A DNA stretch of 64,000 nt from Sphingomonas yabuuchiae (lineage in GTDB: Bacteria > Pseudomonadota > Alphaproteobacteria > Sphingomonadales > Sphingomonadaceae), in contig NZ_JACHNX010000001.1 of NCBI RefSeq assembly GCF_014199595.1, positions 585,475-649,474 on the forward strand, read 5' to 3'. This document shows, in pieces, positions 58,863 through 64,000 of the stretch. The translations under genes and the position numbers were made by a program. Positions within the stretch are counted from its first letter, which is position 1. Each line of letters begins with the position of its first letter. Below the pieces are notes generated by a model that saw only the letters and a program-made list of their open reading frames with translations, searched no databases and was not told the origin of the DNA.

Positions 58863-59779
58863 GCTGGTCGCGTCGCACCGTCATGGGTGGCCTCGCCGCC
58901 GCCATGCCCGCCGCCGCGCTGGCGGGGCAGAAATCGGGCCGATCGTCCAACGCCGCGCGCTTTACCCTGGGCTTCGCACCGCATCTGGGCAGCTTCGCCA
59001 GCCGGGGCGACAGTTCGGTCGAGCAGATCGCCTATGCCGCCGACCAGGGTTTCTGGGCATGGGAGGATAATGAATATCGCCTCCGCCCCGTCGCCGAGCA
59101 GGAGGCAATCGCCAAGGCGCTGCGCGACCGCAAGATGACGATGGGCGTGTTCGTCGCATCCATGCCCAAATGGTCGGAATCACGCCCCTTGCTGGGCGGC
59201 GATGACGATGCCGAGCGACAGGCTTTCCTGGCCGATGTGACCAGCGCGGTCGATGTCGCCAAGCGGGTCGGCGCGACGCGGATGACCGTCGTCACCGGCT
59301 TCATGGACAAGCGTCTGCACCCCGCGATCCAGATGGGCCGGATCATCGACGTGATGCGTCGCGCAGGCGATATCGTCGCGCCGCATGGGCTAGCGCTGGT
59401 GATGGAGCCGCTCAACACCCGAACCAACCATCCGGGCGTGTTCATGCAGTCGATCGCGGAGGGCTATGCCGTGGCGCGCGGGGCGAACAGTCCGGGCGTG
59501 AAGGTGCTGGCCGACCTGTATCACGAGCAGATCCAGTCGGGGAATCTCATCCCGACCATGAAGTTCTGCTGGGACGAGATCGGCTATATCCAGTTCGGCG
59601 ACAATCCCGGCCGCAACGAGCCGGGCAGCGGCGAGATCAACTACGTCAATGTCTGCCGCTTCCTGAAAGCACAGGGCTACACGGGCGTGATCGGCATGGA
59701 GCATGGCAATTCGGTCAAGGGCCGCGCGGGCGAAGACAGGGTGATCGCGGCGTACCGCGCGATCGATCCGAGAATATGA
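58859..59779 (+). CDS. Tat-exported hydroxypyruvate isomerase-like TIM barrel
   Basis: A 306-residue TIM barrel of the hydroxypyruvate isomerase/xylose isomerase group. It has a twin-arginine-like signal (SWSRRTVMGGLAAAMPAAAL), which places it in the periplasm. Metal-site regions are LALVMEPLNTRTNHPGVFMQ, VKVLADLYHEQIQSGN, YIQFGDNPGRNEPGSG and VIGMEHGNSVKGR. Exported sugar isomerases are uncommon. The stop lies 11 bases before the DUF1080 start; ATGA overlap with the permease. Confidence 0.88.
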   Translation: MSWSRRTVMGGLAAAMPAAALAGQKSGRSSNAARFTLGFAPHLGSFASRGDSSVEQIAYAADQGFWAWEDNEYRLRPVAEQEAIAKALRDRKMTMGVFVASMPKWSESRPLLGGDDDAERQAFLADVTSAVDVAKRVGATRMTVVTGFMDKRLHPAIQMGRIIDVMRRAGDIVAPHGLALVMEPLNTRTNHPGVFMQSIAEGYAVARGANSPGVKVLADLYHEQIQSGNLIPTMKFCWDEIGYIQFGDNPGRNEPGSGEINYVNVCRFLKAQGYTGVIGMEHGNSVKGRAGEDRVIAAYRAIDPRI

Positions 59780-59790
59780 GGAGGGGAGCG

Positions 59791-60618
59791 ATGCGGATGA
59801 TACCGTTGATCGCATTGGCCGTGGCGAGCGGTGCCATGGCGCAAGAGCATAAAGCTGACAGGCCGGGCATGGGCTTTCGCGATACGCCGATGCTGCCCGG
59901 CGGGAAATGGCATGTCCACGATCCCGACCGGCCCGCACCGAAGGTCGTCACCCCCGCTGCGCAACCCGGCGGCGCGCCGTCCGATGCGGTGGTGCTGTTC
60001 GACGGGCGATCGATGGAGGCCTGGACGCCCAGCGGCAAGCCTTGGGTGCTGAAAGACGGCGCGATGACCGTGCCCCCGCGCGACGGCAAGGCCGAGAGCG
60101 TGCTGGTCAGCAAGCAGAGCTTCGGCGACGTGCAGCTTCACCTCGAATTCCGCTCGCCCAACCCGCTGCAGAAAGCGTCGCAGGACCGGGGCAATAGCGG
60201 CATCTGGTTCATGCAGCGCTATGAGGTGCAAATCCTCGACGGGTATGACAACCCGACCTATGCCGATGGCCAGGTCGGCGCGGTCTATGCCTGGAAGCCG
60301 CCGTTGGTGAATGCGGCGCGCAAGCCCGGCGAATGGCAGAGCTATGACATCGTCTTCGAGCGGCCGCGCTTTGCGGCGGACGGCAAGCTGCTGCGCCCTG
60401 CCTATGTCACCGCGCTGCTGAACGGCGTGGTCGTGCAGAATCATCAGGCGATGCTGGGCACCACCATCTGGCGGCAGGTCGAGAAATATCAGGCGCATGG
60501 CGATGCCGCGCCGATCCAGCTTCAGGATCACGACTCGCCCGTCTCGTTCCGCAATATCTGGGTCCGCCCGCTGCCGCCCGAGGCGATCGCGCAGGACCTG
60601 CCGGAGGATGCCCGATGA
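59791..60618 (+). CDS. DUF1080 protein (3-keto-disaccharide hydrolase family)
   Basis: A 275-residue periplasmic protein with a signal peptide (~1-18) and a concanavalin-like beta-sandwich: SDAVVLFDGRSMEAWTPSGK, MTVPPRDGKAESVLVSKQSF, LHLEFRSPNPLQKASQDRGN, SGIWFMQRYEVQILDGYDNP and SPVSFRNIWVRPL are DUF1080 (3-keto-disaccharide hydrolase) signatures. It likely cleaves a 3-ketoglycoside. GAGGAGGGG precedes ATG 59791. Stop overlaps the next start (ATGA). Confidence 0.9.
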   Translation: MRMIPLIALAVASGAMAQEHKADRPGMGFRDTPMLPGGKWHVHDPDRPAPKVVTPAAQPGGAPSDAVVLFDGRSMEAWTPSGKPWVLKDGAMTVPPRDGKAESVLVSKQSFGDVQLHLEFRSPNPLQKASQDRGNSGIWFMQRYEVQILDGYDNPTYADGQVGAVYAWKPPLVNAARKPGEWQSYDIVFERPRFAADGKLLRPAYVTALLNGVVVQNHQAMLGTTIWRQVEKYQAHGDAAPIQLQDHDSPVSFRNIWVRPLPPEAIAQDLPEDAR

Positions 60619-61199
60619 CCCCCCATATCGACCGCAGACATGCCCTGGCGGGGATCACCGCCATGTTCGGCTCCGCGCTGTTCGCGCCCATCGCGCGGGC
60701 GGCGGGCGCGGTGGAGCAGGCGCGCGGCACCATTCCCGTCATTTCCGACGGGCCGCCCAGCGTCGCGGTCTTCACCCCCCTCCAGCGCGCGACGATGACC
60801 GCGCTGGCGGAGCGGGTGCTGCCCACCACCGACACGCCCGGCGCGATCGCGGCCGGGGTGCCCGCGTTCATCGAGAAGATGCTGGCCGACTGGTCGCTGC
60901 CCGCCGACCGGGTGCCGATCATCGCCGGGCTGAACGCGATCGAGGCGCGCAGCCAGAGCGTCAACAAACTGGCCGCCGCCAAGGCCAGCCCCGCGCAACA
61001 GGACACGTTGCTGACCGAGGCGATGGAGGGCGTGCTGCCGGAGGGGCGGGCGTTCTTCGAGCCGTTCCGGCAACTCGTCATCACCGGCTATTACACGTCG
61101 GAGATCGGCATCACGCAGGAACGCGAATATCTGCCGGTGCCCGGCGAATATGACGGCGCCTATCCCTATTCCGAGGTCAACAAGGTGTATTCGGCATGA
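60615..61199 (+). CDS. small subunit of a membrane sugar dehydrogenase (gluconate 2-dehydrogenase subunit 3 family)
   Basis: A 194-residue protein with a signal peptide (DRRHALAGITAMFGSALFAP, Tat-like RR). FTPLQRATMTALAERVLPTTDTPGA and FFEPFRQLVITGYYTSEIGI, then YLPVPGEYDGAYPYSEVNKV, are signatures of the subunit 3 family, the chaperone or hitch-hiker partner of GMC-type flavoprotein dehydrogenases. The catalytic GMC subunit is two genes downstream. ATGA overlap upstream and downstream. Confidence 0.9.
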   Translation: MTPHIDRRHALAGITAMFGSALFAPIARAAGAVEQARGTIPVISDGPPSVAVFTPLQRATMTALAERVLPTTDTPGAIAAGVPAFIEKMLADWSLPADRVPIIAGLNAIEARSQSVNKLAAAKASPAQQDTLLTEAMEGVLPEGRAFFEPFRQLVITGYYTSEIGITQEREYLPVPGEYDGAYPYSEVNKVYSA

Positions 61200-62029
61200 T
61201 CGATCGTCGTTCGCTGATGGGCGCGGGGCTGGGGCTGGGCGCGGCCGGGCTGCTGCCGGGCATGGCGAAGGCCGCGCGGCTCGGGGCCATCGGGCTCCAG
61301 CTCTATACGATCCGCGAGCTGTTCGCGGCCGATCCGGTCAAGACCTTGGAGGCGGTGGCCAGGATCGGCTATCGCGAGGTCGAATATGGCGGGGGCGGCT
61401 ATGACGCGATGGATCATGCCATGCTCCGCCGCACGCAGGACCGGCTGGGGCTGAAGGCGCCGTCGATCCATGTCCCCTATGACTCGCTGCTCGGCAAGTT
61501 CGATGCGTGCGTGACCATGGCGAAAACGCTGGGCGCCGATACCGTCATCCTGCCGTACATGACCGACGAGCATCGGACCGAGGCGGGCTGGAATGCGGCT
61601 TTGCCCAACATCAACCGCTTCGCCGCGCAGTTGAAGAAGGCGGGTCTGGGCTTTGCCTATCACAATCACGACTTCGAGTTCACCAACAAGCCCGGCGGCA
61701 TCAGCCTGTACGACCGGCTGCTAAAGGGCACCGATCCGGCGCTCGTGAAGCTGGAGATCGACCTCTATTGGGCGATCCATGCGGGCGAGGATGCCGCGGC
61801 CCTGATCCGGCGGCTGGCCGGGCGCATCTATGCCTATCACGTCAAGGATGCGCGCGCCGATGGCAGCATGACGGCGGTGGGCGCAGGGCAAATCGACTTT
61901 GCCGCGCTCTTCAAGCTCAACCGGCTGGCGGGCGTGAAGCATTTCTATGTCGAGAATGATCAGGCGCCCGCGCCCTATCTACCCGACATCACGACCAGCT
62001 TCCGGACGCTACAAGCGCTTCGATTCTAA
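61196..62029 (+). CDS. second exported sugar isomerase/epimerase-like TIM barrel
   Basis: A 277-residue xylose isomerase-like barrel with a Tat-type signal (IDRRSLMGAGLGLGAAGLLPG). Metal-site regions: GLGFAYHNHDFEFTNKPGGI, LEIDLYWAIHAGEDAAALIR, IYAYHVKDARADG and FYVENDQAPAP. It is shorter than, and distinct from, the 56418 and 58859 barrels. It lies between the two dehydrogenase subunit genes and should act in the periplasm on the keto sugar. Start overlaps the upstream stop. Confidence 0.88.
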   Translation: MIDRRSLMGAGLGLGAAGLLPGMAKAARLGAIGLQLYTIRELFAADPVKTLEAVARIGYREVEYGGGGYDAMDHAMLRRTQDRLGLKAPSIHVPYDSLLGKFDACVTMAKTLGADTVILPYMTDEHRTEAGWNAALPNINRFAAQLKKAGLGFAYHNHDFEFTNKPGGISLYDRLLKGTDPALVKLEIDLYWAIHAGEDAAALIRRLAGRIYAYHVKDARADGSMTAVGAGQIDFAALFKLNRLAGVKHFYVENDQAPAPYLPDITTSFRTLQALRF

Positions 62030-62059
62030 AACGATAAGACAGATATAGGGAGGACAGCC

Positions 62060-63742
62060 ATGGCGGCGACGAACCGTTTCGACGCGATCGTGATCGGGTC
62101 GGGGATCAGCGGCGGGTTCGCCGCCAAAGAACTGACCGAAAAGGGCCTGCGCGTCCTAATGCTCGACCGGGGCGTCATGGTCGAGCATGGCGAGGGTTAT
62201 CCGTATGACGGCAAGCCCGCCTTCGAGGTCCCGGCGCGCAACATCATGCCCAAGCCGTTGCTGGACAGCGATTATTTTATCGCCAAGCAGGGCTATGTCG
62301 CGCCCAGCAACCAGAAATTCTACAATGACGACCGGCTGAACCCCTATGCCTATGACGAGGGGAGCAAATTCTACTGGATCCGGCCCGGTGCGGTTGGCGG
62401 CAAGTCGCTGATCTGGGGCCGCTGGTCCTTCCGCTGGAGCGCCGACGATTTCGAGGCGAACAAGCGCGAGGGCGTCGCCGCCGACTGGCCGATCCGGTAC
62501 GACGATGTCGCGCCCTGGTATTCCTATGTCGAGAAGTACATCGGCGTCTCGGGCTCGCGCGAGAACCTGCCCTATCTCCCCGATAGCGAATTCCAGCCGC
62601 CGATGCCGATGAACGTCGCGGAGAAGTGGCTGAAGGAGCGGCTGGAAAGCCAGTTTCCGGGGCGCAAGCTGATCCACACCCGCCTGTCCAACATGACCGA
62701 GGACAAGTCTGACCAGAACCGCACCAAATGCCAGTTCCGCAACCAGTGCGGCAATGGCTGCTCGTTCGGTGCCTATTTCTCGACCCAGGCCGTGACGCTG
62801 CCCGCCGCGCGCGCGACCGGGCGGCTGACGCTTCAGTCGGATGCGGTGGTGACGGGGATCGACTATGATCCGGCGAAGAAGAAGGTCACCGGCGTCCGCT
62901 ATGTCGATGCCAAGACCGGACAGTCGCAGACGGTCCAGGCCAATCTGGTCTTCGTCTGCGCCTCGGCCATGGGGTCGGTGCAGATCCTGATGAACTCGCG
63001 CGCGCCGGGTTCGGAGCGGAGCCATTTCGACAGCAGCGGGACGCTGGGCCGCTATGTCATGGACCATATCTTCCGCGTCGGCGTGTCGGGTGAGATCCCC
63101 GGCTTGGACGACCTGATCGAATATGGCCGTCGTCCGGGCGGCGTGTACGTCCCGCGCTTCCGCAACCTGAAGGGCGATGAGGGGCTCGGCTTCCGGCGCG
63201 GCTATGGCTATCAGGGTTCGGCCTATCGCAACGCGGCCAAGCCGGTCGGCTTCGGGGCGGAGATGAAGCATGGGATGCGCCGCTATGGCCCGTGGCAGTT
63301 CAGCATGGGCGCGTTCGGCGAATGCCTGCCCTATGAGGATAATCGCGTGTCGCTGCATTCGAGCAAGGTCGATCGCTTCGGCGTGCCGCTGATGAAGTTC
63401 GACGTGACCTTCCGCGACAATGAGTTGAAGATGATGGCCGATGCCCGGCGCGAGGGCGAGGCGATGCTGCGCGCGGCGGGCATGAAGAACGTGACCAGCG
63501 GGGAGTCCGAGCATGTCCCGGGCGACGCGATCCACGAGATGGGCGGCGCGCGCATGGGTGCGGACCCGCGCCAGTCGGTACTCAACAAATGGAGCCAGGC
63601 GCATGACGCGTCGAACCTCTATGTCACGGACGGGGCGCAGATGGCGTCGGTGTCGTGCGTGAACCCCTCGCTGACCTTCATGGCGCTGACCGCACGCGCG
63701 GCGGATCATGCGGTCAAGGGGCTGAAGGCGGGGGCGGTTTGA
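62060..63742 (+). CDS. GMC-type flavoprotein sugar dehydrogenase, catalytic subunit
   Basis: A 560-residue FAD enzyme. The dinucleotide motif is IVIGSGISGGFAAKEL (Gly13-Gly19), the GMC core has GGKSLIWGRWSFRWSADDFE, and the C-terminal catalytic pair is His in AIHEMGGARMG (~490) and Asn in CVNPSLTFMALTARAA (~534). Cys224, Cys230 and Cys234 in KCQFRNQCGNGCSFGAYF resemble the cysteine-rich segment that holds a 3Fe-4S cluster in bacterial FAD-glucose dehydrogenases. It likely oxidises a sugar or glycoside hydroxyl with electrons to cytochrome c. AGGGAGG precedes the start. Confidence 0.93.
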   Translation: MAATNRFDAIVIGSGISGGFAAKELTEKGLRVLMLDRGVMVEHGEGYPYDGKPAFEVPARNIMPKPLLDSDYFIAKQGYVAPSNQKFYNDDRLNPYAYDEGSKFYWIRPGAVGGKSLIWGRWSFRWSADDFEANKREGVAADWPIRYDDVAPWYSYVEKYIGVSGSRENLPYLPDSEFQPPMPMNVAEKWLKERLESQFPGRKLIHTRLSNMTEDKSDQNRTKCQFRNQCGNGCSFGAYFSTQAVTLPAARATGRLTLQSDAVVTGIDYDPAKKKVTGVRYVDAKTGQSQTVQANLVFVCASAMGSVQILMNSRAPGSERSHFDSSGTLGRYVMDHIFRVGVSGEIPGLDDLIEYGRRPGGVYVPRFRNLKGDEGLGFRRGYGYQGSAYRNAAKPVGFGAEMKHGMRRYGPWQFSMGAFGECLPYEDNRVSLHSSKVDRFGVPLMKFDVTFRDNELKMMADARREGEAMLRAAGMKNVTSGESEHVPGDAIHEMGGARMGADPRQSVLNKWSQAHDASNLYVTDGAQMASVSCVNPSLTFMALTARAADHAVKGLKAGAV

Positions 63743-63773
63743 GGTCGAAAACTGTCGGATTTATCGGACGAAA

Positions 63774-63812
63774 GCCCCTCCCCTTCAGGGGAGGGGTTGG
63801 GGTGGGGCCTCG
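63774..63812. repeat. family-C palindromic unit at the right end
   Basis: GCCCCTCCCCTTCAGGGGAG followed by TTGGGGTGGGGC is a family-C unit, like 26709 and 42436. It is the last well-ordered sequence before the low-complexity tail. Confidence 0.75.
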
Positions 63813-63840
63813 CCACAGGCCACACGCTCGCGGAGCCGGG

Positions 63841-64000
<160 letters not shown>

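Overview
The window is GC-rich chromosomal DNA from an alphaproteobacterium, most likely a Sphingomonas or close relative (Sphingomonadales). The assignment is inferred from gene content and order: a TonB receptor beside a type II secretion operon, SUF as the Fe-S system with an Rrf2 regulator, isocitrate lyase divergent from an ScfR-type regulator, an ECF/RskA/fasciclin unit, and a candidate EcfG (GGAAC-N17-CGTT) stress promoter. I count 67 protein-coding loci (one apparently frameshifted, one cut by the left edge) and two tRNAs (His-GTG, Ala-CGC). I see no rRNA, insertion sequence, prophage or CRISPR array.

Layout. 1-7.6 kb: end of an AI-2E/PerM-type transporter, a YihY/BrkB membrane protein, a LOV-domain hybrid histidine kinase, ECF sigma and RskA-like anti-sigma factors with a fasciclin protein, then small genes. 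8-12.6 kb: a large surface lipoprotein and a TonB-dependent receptor. 12.7-25.4 kb: a 2OG-Fe(II) oxygenase and a complete-looking gspCDEFGHIJKLMN operon (no prepilin peptidase gene here). 25.4-26.7 kb: tRNA-His and a leucine-dehydrogenase-type enzyme. 26.9-33.2 kb: suf operon (Rrf2 regulator, sufB, a small secreted protein, sufC, sufD, sufS, sufT, sufA). 33.4-46.6 kb: housekeeping and stress genes (HAD hydrolase, SodC, ThpR, BI-1, transglutaminase, Nudix, extensin-like protein, a disordered DUF2171 protein, YpfJ, 3-hydroxybutyrate dehydrogenase, a CDF transporter). 46.9-54.7 kb: glyoxylate-shunt aceA with its probable regulator, a GGDEF-EAL protein, a single-domain response regulator, an aldo/keto reductase and small proteins. 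54.7-63.7 kb: a sugar-oxidation island. The last ~160 bases are low-complexity sequence of doubtful quality.

How the genes may work together. The lipoprotein/TonB receptor pair next to the T2SS suggests that the T2SS exports a surface lipoprotein that feeds the receptor. The island at the right end combines a GMC flavoprotein, its small subunit 3, a c-type cytochrome, a DUF1080 (3-keto-disaccharide hydrolase) protein, three xylose-isomerase-like TIM barrels, a Gfo/Idh/MocA oxidoreductase and an MFS permease. That set fits periplasmic oxidation of a glycoside to its 3-keto form, followed by cleavage, uptake and re-reduction.

The most unusual structural feature is the load of palindromic repeats of at least three families. 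Several lie inside the T2SS operon, where they encode long in-frame N-terminal extensions ahead of the prepilin cleavage sites of GspH, GspI and GspJ, and probably part of the GspE N-terminus. Another repeat, near 42.5 kb, is interrupted by a perfectly paired three-way-junction palindrome.
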